A DNA stretch of 64,000 bases from Lepeophtheirus salmonis (Eukaryota; Arthropoda; Copepoda; Siphonostomatoida; Caligidae), in NCBI RefSeq assembly GCF_016086655.4, contig NC_052131.2, positions 35,775,705-35,839,704 on the forward strand, in the 5' to 3' direction. The notes under the pieces are model-generated. The model was not told the DNA's origin. It made no database searches and worked only from the letters and a program-made list of their open reading frames with translations. The number at the start of each line of letters is the position of its first letter. Positions within the stretch are counted from its first letter, which is position 1. Of this stretch, positions 22,577 through 36,554 are shown piece by piece. The position numbers were made by a program, and so were the translations under genes.

Positions 22577-25082
22577 AAGATTCTAATGATCTTATGACTA
22601 ATGATGATAATGTTTCCATATTTTTTCGGTAGTTAGTTTTAAACTAATATTCAGCAACCTCTCTGATACTCTTTTTGATTCCTATGGAACAATTAAAATC
22701 ACAAAATTAAAAATTTATGATAATTCAATGTAGATCTATCTTTTGTTCATATTTCATTGAAATCTGTGACATAGGATATAAAACAATTGTTGATTGTATA
22801 CGTAATAATAAAAAAAAACAAAATACTTTTATTCGAGCTATACTTTTATAACATAGCCAAACTTCCTTCTCATATATTCGACATTACATCAATTATTGAT
22901 AATTTAATAGGTATTTATCTATATAATATAATTTGAGTCAAGGCAAACGAGATTAAGAAGATATGTAGATTATTTTTATTAAAACTTCTGTCGAAGTTAC
23001 TAAACATTGTAAAAAATTCAAACATATATATATATATATATTTTCATAACAAGAGAATGAACATATTAACCATAAATTGTGAAAATTCTTCATTTAAAAA
23101 TTTAGAGCTCTTATTTAGAGCACATCTAATAGTTATTGAAAAATTGTATCTTGTATAAAAATGACGAATTCCTCTCAATCAAATGATTACTAAAGATTTC
23201 TATAGAAACATGAATGACTTCAGATCCTATCATCACTTAAAGCCATTTATAAATGTACTATCTATGTATACACATTATAAGCTTTAAAGATTTTTAAGCA
23301 TACTTTTAGATATGATTTGTAAAATTGTTATTATAATTGACAAGTTTTATTTGAAGCCATAGATATGTTTTCCTCTCTTATTAGATGGAAATTCAAATAC
23401 GAAGAAAAACAGATATACGACTTGATGAGCCTACAAACTTTAATGAGAATTTTATCATTCGAATGAGATACATAAATAATAGATTTTTCGAATAAAAAGG
23501 GGGACGTTGTGAAATTGTGAACCCCAAACACAATGGAAGAACCTTTCAGTACTTTATTTTATTCTTTTTTGCTATTAAAAAGGGGTATCTCACTCTCCAG
23601 ATCCAAATCCCAGAATAGAAGGGCCAAAAAAAAATATTCTTCAGTAAAAAAACTAAATTAACCAAAAAATCAATTATGGAGCTCACTTCCTTCACTCGCA
23701 AAGTGGAGTAAGGGAAGGCCCGTAAAAAATTATTTGAATTGAATTTGAGTCAATTAAGATACTTTCTAAAGAGAGCACCTAAAGAAAAAGTCTTCAGAAG
23801 CTCACCCTCCACTCAGAGGAAAGAGATCCCAAGACCTTGACTGCCTCTTAACAACTGACGATATTAAAAATGGAATATTGATTTGTTTTTAATACTTCAT
23901 TTGATTTTCCACAATTTTTTTATTATTTTTTTGTTTTCTAGTTATATTTAGTATTTAACTACATTAAAAGAATGGATATGCTCTTGATCAAAATATTATC
24001 AGAACTTTGCAGTCAAGGAGCATGTCATGAAAACATTTTGCTAAAATTTTCTGGAAAACGCTTAATGTTGGATGTGTTGAAGAAGTATTAACCTTTTACA
24101 ATTTCTTTATATGCAACCAGAAAAGCAGGGAGATAAGTTCGGCAATTGATATCTTTGGATGCAACTAGGAGGCCAATTGTGGATTAAATACAAAGTTTGT
24201 ATGAAGAGGACTTCAATACTCTAGGTATGGTAACCGGAGTCAATGATATACGACCACGTGAGAAATTTCTAAGTTGAAGTTGATGCTTCACTCGATTCCA
24301 AATATGCAATCTAAAATAGACATCAATTACATTCATATTGAAGTCAAAGACAAACATTATAAATTACCTAAAGAACTGTACTGTGGATATGGAAAGCCAA
24401 GTTCTGAGCATACACGAGATAATTGCACAGCAGACAATAGAGAATTGGTCTCGTGACGTAAAAGAGATTACTATGCTTCAGAATGCTAGAGTAAAAAAAG
24501 CTATGTGGAGAAAGGGATGAGATAATCAAATTCACAAGCCATTACGTCGTCAATTTTTCACGTAAAAAAACTGACTTCATCTCATGAGACCCCTTTGCTA
24601 CCCATCGACGTATATCCCCACCTAGGAAGAACTTTTATAATCTACTAAAATATAATATATAACTACAAAAAATATATTTTCTGAGGATCATTTAAGATTA
24701 TACAACATCCCTTGTGTCTCTCATTCACAGCCAAGGATTCAAGCCAAAACTAGGTGTAATTGAGTAGTTAATATCGGTATTGTTGGTCCTCAACATTCAT
24801 CTTACAGAAAGTTCTGGTTTTACTCCTAAGCTCTGAGATCAATTATAATTGTAAATGATTTATATTAATCAAGAGTTACCATATTTTTATTTTCAACAAA
24901 TTATCTGAGAATTATGTTTGAGTAATAATATAAACCTTATCTGCATCATCAATCCCTTTTATTAAACATTGATAGAAATACTCTCCCTGGGTGTAAAATT
25001 ATCTCAAAGTAAAGTTTATAGACTTTTGTATATTATAATTTTATTTATACAGAAATTTTTGATTAATAAAGATTTAGATTTT
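22577..25082 (+). repeat. Array copy 4
   Basis: Full-length unit. First copy with ACTTCATCTCATGAG (copies 1-3 have ACTTCTTCTCATGAG). The homopolymer variant GTAAAAAAAGCTATG at about 24490 is private. Confidence 0.95.
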
Positions 25083-27584
25083 AAGATTCTAATGATCTTA
25101 TGACTAATGATGATAATGTTTCCATATTTTTTCGGTAGTTAGTTTTAAACTAATATTCAGCAACCTCTCTGATACTCTTTTTGATTCCTATGGAACAATT
25201 AAAATCACAAAATTAAAAATTTATGATAATTCAATGTAGATCTATCTTTTGTTCATATTTCATTGAAATCTGTGACATAGGATATAAAACAATTGTTGAT
25301 TGTATACGTAATAATAAAAAAACAAAATACTTTTATTCGAGCTATACTTTTATAACATAGCCAAACTTCCTTCTCATATATTCGACATTACATCAATTAT
25401 TGATAATTTAATAGGTATTTATCTATATAATATAATTTGAGTCAAGGCAAACGAGATTAAGAAGATATGTAGATTATTTTTATTAAAACTTCTGTCGAAG
25501 TTACTAAACATTGTAAAAATTCAAACATATATATATATATATATTTTCATAACAAGAGAATGAACATATTAACCATAAATTGTGAAAATTCTTCATTTAA
25601 AAATTTAGAGCTCTTATTTAGAGCACATCTAATAGTTATTGAAAAATTGTATCTTGTATAAAAATGACGAATTCCTCTCAATCAAATGATTACTAAAGAT
25701 TTCTATAGAAACATGAATGACTTCAGATCCTATCATCACTTAAAGCCATTTATAAATGTACTATCTATGTATACACATTATAAGCTTTAAAGATTTTTAA
25801 GCATACTTTTAGATATGATTTGTAAAATTGTTATTATAATTGACAAGTTTTATTTGAAGCCATAGATATGTTTTCCTCTCTTATTAGATGGAAATTCAAA
25901 TACGAAGAAAAACAGATATACGACTTGATGAGCCTACAAACTTTAATGAGAATTTTATCATTCGAATGAGATACATAAATAATAGATTTTTCGAATAAAA
26001 AGGGGGACGTTGTGAAATTGTGAACCCCAAACACAATGGAAGAACCTTTCAGTACTTTATTTTATTCTTTTTGCTATGCTAAAAAGGGGTATCTCACTCT
26101 CCAGATCCAAATCCCAGAATAGAAGGGCCAAAGAAAAATATTCTTCAGTAAAAAAACTAAATTAACCAAAAAATCAATTATGGAGCTCACTTCCTTCACT
26201 CGCAAAGTGGAGTAAGGGAAGGCCCGTAAAAAATTATTTGAATTGAATTTGAGTCAATTAAGATACTTTCTAAAGAGAGCACCTAAAGAAAAAGTCTTCA
26301 GAAGCTCACCCTCCACTCAGAGGAAAGAGATCCCAAGACCTTGACTGCCTCTTAACAACTGACGATATTAAAAATGGAATATTGATTTGTTTTTAATACT
26401 TCATTTGATTTTCCACAATTTTTTTATTATTTTTTTGTTTTCTAGTTATATTTAGTATTTAACTACATTAAAAGAATGGATATGCTCTTGATCAAAATAT
26501 TATCAGAACTTTGCAGTCAAGGAGCATGTCATGAAAACATTTTGCTAAAATTTTCTGGAAAACGCTTAATGTTGGATGTGTTGAAGAAGTATTAACCTTT
26601 ACAATTTCTTTATATGCAACCAGAAAAGCAGGGAGATAAGTTCGGCAATTGATATCTTTGGATGCAACTAGGAGGCCAATTGTGGATTAAATACAAAGTT
26701 TGTATGAAGAGGACTTCAATACTCTAGGTATGGTAACCGGAGTCAATGATATACGACCACGTGAGAAATTTCTAAGTTGAAGTTGATGCTTCACTCGATT
26801 CCAAATATGCAATCTAAAATAGACATCAATTACATTCATATTGAAGTCAAAGACAAACATTATAAATTACCTAAAGAACTGTACTGTGGATATGGAAAGC
26901 CAAGTTCTGAGCATACACGAGATAATTGCACAGCAGACAATAGAGAATTGGTCTCGTGACGTAAAAGAGATTACTATGCTTCAGAATGCTAGAGTAAAAA
27001 AGCCTATGTGGAGAAAGGGATGAGATAATCAAATTCACAAGCCATTACGTCGTCAATTTTTCACGTAAAAAAACTGACTTCATCTCATGAGACCCCTTTG
27101 CTACCCATCGACGTATATCCCCACCTAGGAAGAACTTTTATAATCTACTAAAATATAATGTATAACTACAAAAATATATTTTCTGAGGATCATTTAAGAT
27201 TATACAACATCCCTTGTGTCTCTCATTCACAGCCAAGGATTCAAGCCAAAACTAGGTGTAATTGAGTAGTTAATATCGGTATTGTTGGTCCTCAACATTC
27301 ATCTTACAGAAAGTTCTGGTTTTACTCCTAAGCTCTGAGATCAATTATAATTGTAAATGATTTATATTAATCAAGAGTTACCATATTTTTATTTTCAACA
27401 AATTATCTGAGAATTATGTTTGAGTAATAATATAAACCTTATCTGCATCATCAATCCCTTTTATTAAACATTGATAGAAATACTCTCCCTGGGTGTAAAA
27501 TTATCTCAAAGTAAAGTTTATAGACTTTTGTATATTATAATTTTATTTATACAGAAATTTTTGATTAATAAAGATTTAGATTTT
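25083..27584 (+). repeat. Array copy 5
   Basis: Full-length unit with the private variant GCTATGCTAAAAAGG at about 26071, where other copies have GCTATTAAAAAGG. Confidence 0.95.
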
Positions 27585-30084
27585 AAGATTCTAATGATCT
27601 TATGACTAATGATGATAATGTTTCCATATTTTTTCGGTAGTTAGTTTTAAACTAATATTCAGCAACCTCTCTGATACTCTTTTTGATTCCTATGGAACAA
27701 TTAAAATCACAAAATTAAAAATTTATGATAATTCAATGTAGATCTATCTTTTGTTCATATTTCATTGAAATCTGTGACATAGGATATAAAACAATTGTTG
27801 ATTGTATACGTAATAATAAAAAAACAAAATACTTTTATTCGAGCTATACTTTTATAACATAGCCAAACTTCCTTCTCATATATTCGACATTACATCAATT
27901 ATTGATAATTTAATAGGTATTTATCTATATAATATAATTTGAGTCAAGGCAAACGAGATTAAGAAGATATGTAGATTATTTTTATTAAAACTTCTGTTGA
28001 AGTTACTAAACATTGTAAAAATTCAAACATATATATATATATATATTTTCATAACAAGAGAATGAACATATTAACCATAAATTGTGAAAATTCTTCATTT
28101 AAAAATTTAGAGCTCTTATTTAGAGCATATCTAATAGTTATTGAAAAATTGTATCTTGTATAAAAATGACGAATTCCTCTCAATCAAATGATTACTAAAG
28201 ATTTCTATAGAAACATGAATGACTTCAGATCCTATCATCACTTAAAGCCATTTATAAATGTACTATCTATGTATACACATTATAAGCTTTAAAGATTTTT
28301 AAGCATACTTTTAGATATGATTTGTAAAATTGTTATTATAATTGACAAGTTTTATTTGAAGCCATAGATATGTTTTCCTCTCTTATTAGATGGAAATTCA
28401 AATACGAAGAAAAACAGATATACGACTTGATGAGCCTACAAACTTTAATGAGAATTTTATCATTCGAATGAGATACATAAATAATAGATTTTTCGAATAA
28501 AAAGGGGGACGTTGTGAAATTGTGAACCCCAAACACAATGGAAGAACCTTTCAGTACTTTATTTTATTCTTTTTTGCTATTAAAAAGGGGTATCTCACTC
28601 TCCAGATCCAAATCCCAGAATAGAAGGGCCAAAGAAAAATATTCTTCAGTAAAAAAACTAAATTAACCAAAAAATCAATTATGGAGCTCACTTCCTTCAC
28701 TCGCAAAGTGGAGTAAGGGAAGGCCCGTAAAAAATTATTTGAATTGAATTTGAGTCAATTAAGATACTTTCTAAAGAGAGCACCTAAAGAAAAAGTCTTC
28801 AGAAGCTCACCCTCCACTCAGAGGAAAGAGATCCCAAGACCTTGACTGCCTCTTAACAACTGACGATATTAAAAATGGAATATTGATTTGTTTTTAATAC
28901 TTCATTTGATTTTCCACAATTTTTTTATTATTTTTTTGTTTTCTAGTTATATTTAGTATTTAACTACATTAAAAGAATGGATATGCTCTTGATCAAAATA
29001 TTATCAGAACTTTGCAGTCAAGGAGCATGTCATGAAAACATTTTGCTAAAATTTTCTGGAAAACGCTTAATGTTGGATGTGTTGAAGAAGTATTAACCTT
29101 TACAATTTCTTTATATGCAACCAGAAAAGCAGGGAGATAAGTTCGGCAATTGATATCTTTGGATGCAACTAGGAGGCCAATTGTGGATTAAATACAAAGT
29201 TTGTATGAAGAGAACTTCAATACTCTAGGTATGGTAACCGGAGTCAATGATATACGACCACGTGAGAAATTTCTAAGTTGAAGTTGATGCTTCACTCGAT
29301 TCCAAATATGCAATCTAAAATAGACATCAATTACATTCATATTGAAGTCAAAGACAAACATTATAAATTACCTAAAGAACTGTACTGTGGATATGGAAAG
29401 CCAAGTTCTGAGCATACACGAGATAATTGCACAGCAGACAATAGAGAATTGGTCTCGTGACGTAAAAGAGATTACTATGCTTCAGAATGCTAGAGTAAAA
29501 AGCCTATGTGGAGAAAGGGATGAGATAATCAAATCCACAAGCCATTACGTCGTCAATTTTTCACGTAAAAAAACTGACTTCATCTCATGAGACCCCTTTG
29601 CTACCCATCGACGTATATCCCCACCTAGGAAGAACTTTTATAATCTACTAAAATATAATATATAACTACAAAAATATATTTTCTGAGGATCATTTAAGAT
29701 TATACAACATCCCTTGTGTCTCTCATTCACAGCCAAGGATTCAAGCCAAAACTAGGTGTAATTGAGTAGTTAATATCGGTATTGTTGGTCCTCAACATTC
29801 ATCTTACAGAAAGTTCTGGTTTTACTCCTAAGCTCTGAGATCAATTATAATTGTAAATGATTTATATTAATCAAGAGTTACCATATTTTTATTTTCAACA
29901 AATTATCTGAGAATTATGTTTGAGTAATAATATAAACCTTATCTGCATCATCAATCCCTTTTATTAAACATTGATAGAAATACTCTCCCTGGGTGTAAAA
30001 TTATCTCAAAGTAAAGTTTATAGACTTTTGTATATTATAATTTTATTTATACAGAAATTTTTGATTAATAAAGATTTAGATTTT
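27585..30084 (+). repeat. Array copy 6
   Basis: Full-length unit. Shares GAGCATATCT with copy 7 only. A one-base shorter A run at about 29498 lengthens one small reading frame from 60 to 82 codons. Confidence 0.95.
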
Positions 30085-32587
30085 AAGATTCTAATGATCT
30101 TATGACTAATGATGATAATGTTTCCATATTTTTTCGGTAGTTAGTTTTAAACTAATATTCAGCAACCTCTCTGATACTCTTTTTGATTCCTATGGAACAA
30201 TTAAAATCACAAAATTAAAAATTTATGATAATTCAATGTAGATCTATCTTTTGTTCATATTTCATTGAAATCTGTGACATAGGATATAAAACAATTGTTG
30301 ATTGTATACGTAATAATAAAAAAAACAAAATACTTTTATTCGAGCTATACTTTTATAACATAGCCAAACTTCCTTCTCATATATTCGACATTACATCAAT
30401 TATTGATAATTTAATAGGTATTTATCTATATAATATAATTTGAGTCAAGGCAAACGAGATTAAGAAGATATGTAGATTATTTTTATTAAAACTTCTGTCG
30501 AAGTTACTAAACATTGTAAAAAATTCAAACATATATATATATATATATATTTTCATAACAAGAGAATGAACATATTAACCATAAATTGTGAAAATTCTTC
30601 ATTTAAAAATTTAGAGCTCTTATTTAGAGCATATCTAATAGTTATTGAAAAATTGTATCTTGTATAAAAATGACGAATTCCTCTCAATCAAATGATTACT
30701 AAAGATTTCTATAGAAACATGAATGACTTCAGATCCTATCATCACTTAAAGCCATTTATAAATGTACTATCTATGTATACACATTATAAGCTTTAAAGAT
30801 TTTTAAGCATACTTTTAGATATGATTTGTAAAATTGTTATTATAATTGACAAGTTTTATTTGAAGCCATAGATATGTTTTCCTCTCTTATTAGATGGAAA
30901 TTCAAATACGAAGAAAAACAGATATACGACTTGATGAGCCTACAAACTTTAATGAGAATTTTATCATTCGAATGAGATACATAAATAATAGATTTTTCGA
31001 ATAAAAAGGGGGACGTTGTGAAATTGTGAACCCCAAACACAATGGAAGAACCTTTCAGTACTTTATTTTATTCTTTTTGCTATTAAAAAGGGTATCTCAC
31101 TCTCCAGATCCAAATCCCAGAATAGAAGGGCCAAAGAAAAATATTCTTCAGTAAAAAAACTAAATTAACCAAAAAATCAATTATGGAGCTCACTTCCTTC
31201 ACTCGCAAAGTGGAGTAAGGGAAGGCCCGTAAAAAATTATTTGAATTGAATTTGAGTCAATTAAGATACTTTCTAAAGAGAGCACCTAAAGAAAAAGTCT
31301 TCAGAAGCTCACCCTCCACTCAGAGGAAAGAGATCCCAAGACCTTGACTGCCTCTTAACAACTGACGATATTAAAAATGGAATATTGATTTGTTTTTAAT
31401 ACTTCATTTGATTTTCCACAATTTTTTATTATTTTTTTGTTTTCTAGTTATATTTAGTATTTAACTACATTAAAAGAATGGATATGCTCTTGATCAAAAT
31501 ATTATCAGAACTTTGCAGTCAAGGAGCATGTCATGAAAACATTTTGCTAAAATTTTCTGGAAAACGCTTAATGTTGGATGTGTTGAAGAAGTATTAACCT
31601 TTACAATTTCTTTATATGCAACCAGAAAAGCAGGGAGATAAGTTCGGCAATTGATATCTTTGGATGCAACTAGGAGGCCAATTGTGGATTAAATACAAAG
31701 TTTGTATGAAGAGGACTTCAATACTCTAGGTATGGTAACCGGAGTCAATGATATACGACCACGTGAGAAATTTCTAAGTTGAAGTTGATGCTTCACTCGA
31801 TTCCAAATATGCAATCTAAAATAGACATCAATTACATTCATATTGAAGTCAAAGACAAACATTATAAATTACCTAAAGAACTGTACTGTGGATATGGAAA
31901 GCCAAGTTCTGAGCATACACGAGATAATTGCACAGCAGACAATAGAGAATTGGTCTCGTGACGTAAAAGAGATTACTATGCTTCAGAATGCTAGAGTAAA
32001 AAAAGCCTATGTGGAGAAAGGGATGAGATAATCAAATTCACAAGCCATTACGTCGTCAATTTTTCACGTAAAAAAACTGACTTCATCTCATGAGACCCCT
32101 TTGCTACCCATCGACGTATATCCCCACCTAGGAAGAACTTTTATAATCTACTAAAATATAATATATAACTACAAAAATATATTTTCTGAGGATCATTTAA
32201 GATTATACAACATCCCTTGTGTCTCTCATTCACAGCCAAGGATTCAAGCCAAAACTAGGTGTAATTGAGTAGTTAATATCGGTATTGTTGGTCCTCAACA
32301 TTCATCTTACAGAAAGTTCTGGTTTTACTCCTAAGCTCTGAGATCAATTATAATTGTAAATGATTTATATTAATCAAGAGTTACCATATTTTTATTTTCA
32401 ACAAATTATCTGAGAATTATGTTTGAGTAATAATATAAACCTTATCTGCATCATCAATCCCTTTTATTAAACATTGATAGAAATACTCTCCCTGGGTGTA
32501 AAATTATCTCAAAGTAAAGTTTATAGACTTTTGTATATTATAATTTTATTTATACAGAAATTTTTGATTAATAAAGATTTAGATTTT
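30085..32587 (+). repeat. Array copy 7
   Basis: Full-length unit with the longest (AT)n run (about 30530-30550) and a private AAAAGGGTATC at about 31086, one G fewer than elsewhere. Confidence 0.95.
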
Positions 32588-34066
32588 AAGATTCTAATGA
32601 TCTTATGACTAATGATGATAATGTTTCCATATTTTTTGGTAGTTAGTTTTAAACTAATATTCAGCAACCTCTCTGATACTCTTTTTGATTCCTATGGAAC
32701 AATTAAAATCACAAAATTAAAAATTTATGATAATTCAATGTAGATCTATCTTTTGTTCATATTTCATTGAAATCTGTGACATAGGATATAAAACAATTGT
32801 TGATTGTATACGTAATAATAAAAAAAACAAAATACTTTTATTCGAGCTATACTTTTATAACATAGCCAAACTTCCTTCTCATATATTCGACATTACATCA
32901 ATTATTGATAATTTAATAGGTATTTATCTATATAATATAATTTGAGTCAAGGCAAACGAGATTAAGAAGATATGTAGATTATTTTTATTAAAACTTCTGT
33001 CGAAGTTACTAAACATTGTAAAAAATTCAAACATATATATATATATATATTTTCATAACAAGAGAATGAACATATTAACCATAAATTGTGAAAATTCTTC
33101 ATTTAAAAATTTAGAGCTCTTATTTAGAGCACATCTAATAGTTATTGAAAAATTGTATCTTGTATAAAAATGACGAATTCCTCTCAATCAAATGATTACT
33201 AAAGATTTCTATAGAAACATGAATGACTTCAGATCCTATCATCACTTAAAGCCATTTATAAATGTACTATCTATGTATACACATTATAAGCTTTAAAGAT
33301 TTTTAAGCATACTTTTAGATATGATTTGTAAAATTGTTATTATAATTGACAAGTTTTATTTGAAGCCATAGATATGTTTTCCTCTCTTATTAGATGGAAA
33401 TTCAAATACGAAGAAAAACAGATATACGACTTGATGAGCCTACAAACTTTAATGAGAATTTTATCATTCGAATGAGATACATAAATAATAGATTTTTCGA
33501 ATAAAAAGGGGGACGTTGTGAAATTGTGAACCCCAAACACAATGGAAGAACCTTTCAGTACTTTATTTTATTCTTTTTTTGCTATTAAAAAGGGGTATCT
33601 CACTCTCCAGATCCAAATCCCAGAATAGAAGGGCCAAAGAAAAAATATTCTTCAGTAAAAAAACTAAATTAACCAAAAAATCAATTATGGAGCTCACTTC
33701 CTTCACTCGCAAAGTGGAGTAAGGGAAGGCCCGTAAAAATTATTTGAATTGAATTTGAGTCAATTAAGATACTTTCTAAAGAGAGCACCTAAAGAAAAAG
33801 TCTTCAGAAGCTCACCCTCCACTCAGAGGAAAGAGATCCCAAGACCTTGACTGCCTCTTAACAACTGACGATATTAAAAATGGAATATTGATTTGTTTTT
33901 AATACTTCATTTGATTTTCCACAATTTTTTTATTATTTTTTTGTTTTCTAGTTATATTTAGTATTTAACTACATTAAAAGAATGGATATGCTCTTGATCA
34001 AAATATTATCAGAACTTTGCAGTCAAGGAGCATGTCATGAAAACATTTTGCTAAAATTTTCTGGAA
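32588..34066 (+). repeat. Array copy 8 (partial, right edge)
   Basis: Identical in character to the others until CTGGAA at 34061-34066, where the array stops abruptly and unrelated sequence begins. About 1.48 kb of the unit is present. It shares some variants with copy 2 rather than with its neighbour copy 7. Confidence 0.95.
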
Positions 34067-35139
34067 TTGTTTTATTCTTTTATCCTTTTTCTATCATGCT
34101 TGTTGAGAAAAAAAAACACCTTTTATCATGGTCAATATGCAGTACATATAGTACGTATTCGTTGAATGTTAAAATAATAATTTTATCATATGAAATACTG
34201 TCAAGAAATAGCTTTACTTTAATAGCTTTGGTGAATATAGCTAGAGCTAGTTTTTAACGTTATGAATAAATAGCAATTTTCAATTTTCTCCCTTTTGTGG
34301 TCTAGAAAAATTCAATTTTAGGCTATATTGGAAGTAAAATTAATTTAGCCATTTTTCTCAGAAAAGAGACCGGACCCTACTTTTCTTTAGTACATAGAGG
34401 AAACAAAGAAGTCAAACAACTATATCAAGAAGGAAAACTTTGGAAAGTCTCTTACACTTTCAATACTCTTTCGTTTTTAAAATCTTAGAAAGACGCTCCT
34501 CCATCCAACCATATTGTTCTTAAGTCAATATTAAATAAATTAGGCGAATCTTTCATGATTGATGATAAGCTTCATTTTCAGATAAATACTTAATTAGTTA
34601 CAAAATTAAATATATTCATAGAAAAAAATGTACAAATAAACAGATAATTTACAAATTAAGAAACAATTTGCCTAACTTTTAAGCTTTTGCTTGCATTACT
34701 TGCCACTAAGACATTTGAGGCACCTACAAATTTTATATTCTTATCCCTACAATAAAAGTGTACCTTACAATTTTTTTTTTTAGAATTTACCCAATGCTTT
34801 AGGGCGACAAGAATTAATAAATTCATTGAAAAGATTTGTCTGGGTTGATAAAAATATTTAATGAATAGTATTGTTCATCTGACATATTCTTGAATTGTAG
34901 CTTATAAATACATATATAGCTATCTTTTTCAAACAATGTAATTTTAAGAATCGCTACAATAAATTAAAGAGTTCTCTAAAAAGACTTTATTTTTAGAAAG
35001 TAAGTTTAAAGAAGAGTTACAGTCCTCAGTATAATACTTTAAATATTGGAGACATGACGACTTGATAGTTCTGTGAATGCAATAACCTTCCAAGACAATT
35101 TTTTGAAATTTTACAGTTCAGACAAAAAAATAGAAATTT
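34067..35139. other. No gene recognised
   Basis: AT-rich sequence right of the array. The 3' end of the minus-strand P/THAP9-like relic may extend into it, but I cannot read convincing protein here. Confidence 0.5.
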
Positions 35140-35760
35140 TTTGGTTAGAGTTAACTTTTACTTTTCTAGGAAGCTGCTGAGATATATCCTCCAGATCGGT
35201 GAGGGAACACGGAATCATCAAATTGATAGCTCTCAGTATCTTTCCCAGAGATGTACTGTTACAAATTCAATAGTCTAAGACCATTTTTAAACTCCTTTAC
35301 ATTTGGAATAGGATTTTTTCTCAATTCTCAACACAGTCTTGAGTAAAGCGGCTACACAACAAGAAATCAAACTTATAATTATAAAGAAACTTATTCTGCA
35401 ATGTTATCATACATGATGTACTTAAAATTATGCCGCTTTGGATTGGCTTCCATCCATTGTAGCCATTATTGTGTAAGTTCTCAAAAAATTCTTGGAAGGA
35501 ATAAAGGAAATCTATGGTCTCTTTATATTTTTACATTAAACGCATACGGAGAGCAACGGAAGTGGCAAGGTCAAACCTAATCCCTAGTTTATCACAAAAC
35601 AATGCCGTCGTATGATGTTTATTATCAAATGGTCCAGTTGAAACGAACACTTTAATTACCGCTACCGTTTGTCGGCTGAGAAGGTGAGAGGAAAGGTTAA
35701 TTTTCATTATTTGAAATTGTCCAGGCTTCTTTGAAATTATGAATGAAGTTTATATGACAC
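35140..35760 (-). pseudogene. Decayed THAP9/P-type transposase, minus strand
   Basis: On the minus strand, about 35400-35760 reads KYKETIDFLYSFQEFFENL, the helical block that precedes the last catalytic part in THAP9-like transposases. It is followed by LLCSRFTQDCVEN at about 35330-35370, which matches the family signature (Q-D-C-hydrophobic-E-N, containing the last acidic catalytic residue). Stops and frame breaks follow immediately (EN-stop-EKILFQM-stop). Upstream text MKINLSSHLLSRQ also fits the family. The signature differs from the NSDPIEKRFG form of the intact gene at 11 kb, so this is a distinct THAP9-like lineage and an old relic. Confidence 0.65.
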
Positions 35761-36177
35761 TTGTTTCTTTAAAAGTGTATTAATTTTTTTTTTGGCAAAA
35801 TTTGCAAATTGTTTGTTTTTGCAATTTTTTCCAAAGTTTCGATTTAGTAATTTTTCGGCAACAATAAAAAATGGACTTCATGAGACTTTGTGGATTACCT
35901 TACTTAACCAGATTGATGTAGAATGATTAGTAGATGTAAGATTTTGGAGCATATTTTGCCCACAATTTTCTATTGTTTTCCCAGCTAATGAAGGAAGGTT
36001 TTTGCATGTCCACTTCCCCCAAAAATATCATCAAAACTGCTTTGTAATCGAACTAGAATCCAAATTTTCTATATATATTTCATACCAGTCTGGAAAAATG
36101 AGCAATTGTTTGAACGATCGCAGACAAATCCTAAGTTTAGTGATTAGTATATGTAGTATAAACTTTATACAATTTCT

Positions 36178-36440
36178 TGCTCCATCGTTATTAATAACCA
36201 TTGTAAGAGAATTAGAATTACAAGGATCTTTCTCGACAACAACAAAACATTCATATTACATTTATTAATATCAGTGTTAACTTCGTCAGCTATTTTCAGT
36301 TTCTTCTCGTCTTCATTTCGTCTTCGTCAATCAATAGTCTTCTTCAGTTATTTCAGAATTTCGTTTTTGTCAGAGTTTCGTCTTGTCTTCGTAATGATTT
36401 TGGTCAAATTTTTGTTTTCATCAGAATTTTGTCCGTGTAA
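36178..36440. repeat. Dispersed repeat plus TTCGTC-rich degenerate repeat, copy 1
   Basis: Bases 36181-36270 (CTCCATCGTTATTAATAACC at the start, then AGAGAATTAGAATTACAAGG) match 39525-39614. Next to it, 36287-36440 is built from variations of TTTCGTCTTCGTCAGAG, a hexamer-based degenerate repeat. Confidence 0.75.
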
Positions 36441-36554
36441 GAGTTTCTTTTACTTTTGAAACAATTTTTCAAATTTAATTTATATTTTCTTAGTAATTAA
36501 GAAAGCCTTGAAAATTGGATTTTAAAGTAAATTAAAATATGTCAGCATGGCCCG

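Larger units (their letters stand above)
15389..34066. repeat. Macrosatellite array, about 2.50 kb unit, eight head-to-tail copies
   Basis: Using the landmark AAGATTC, unit starts fall at 15389, 17572, 20073, 22577, 25083, 27585, 30085 and 32588, giving spacings of 2183, 2501, 2504, 2506, 2502, 2500 and 2503. Copies 2-7 differ only by scattered substitutions, homopolymer length and a variable (AT)n run, so identity is very high by eye. The unit has no open frame above about 80 codons. Small frames recur simply because the DNA recurs, and they change length with single-base A-run differences. I recognise no rRNA, snRNA, histone or tRNA in the unit. Recent amplification or ongoing homogenisation by unequal exchange is the likely origin. 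Confidence 0.97.

Noticed and set aside
15688..33540. Recurring small frames (MFGVHNF..., MKLMLHS..., MKSKTNI...) in every array unit considered as genes
   Set aside because: They repeat because the DNA repeats. Their ends shift with single-base A-run changes between copies (60, 62 and 82 codons), which is not what selection on a protein would leave.
15389..34066. Array considered as rDNA, histone, snRNA or spliced-leader tandem cluster
   Set aside because: I could not see any conserved rRNA, histone, U-snRNA or 5S landmark in the unit on either strand; only a search could exclude a divergent RNA gene.
15389..34066. CRISPR-like or other short-spacer array
   Set aside because: The unit is 2.5 kb with no spacer structure, and the window is eukaryotic.
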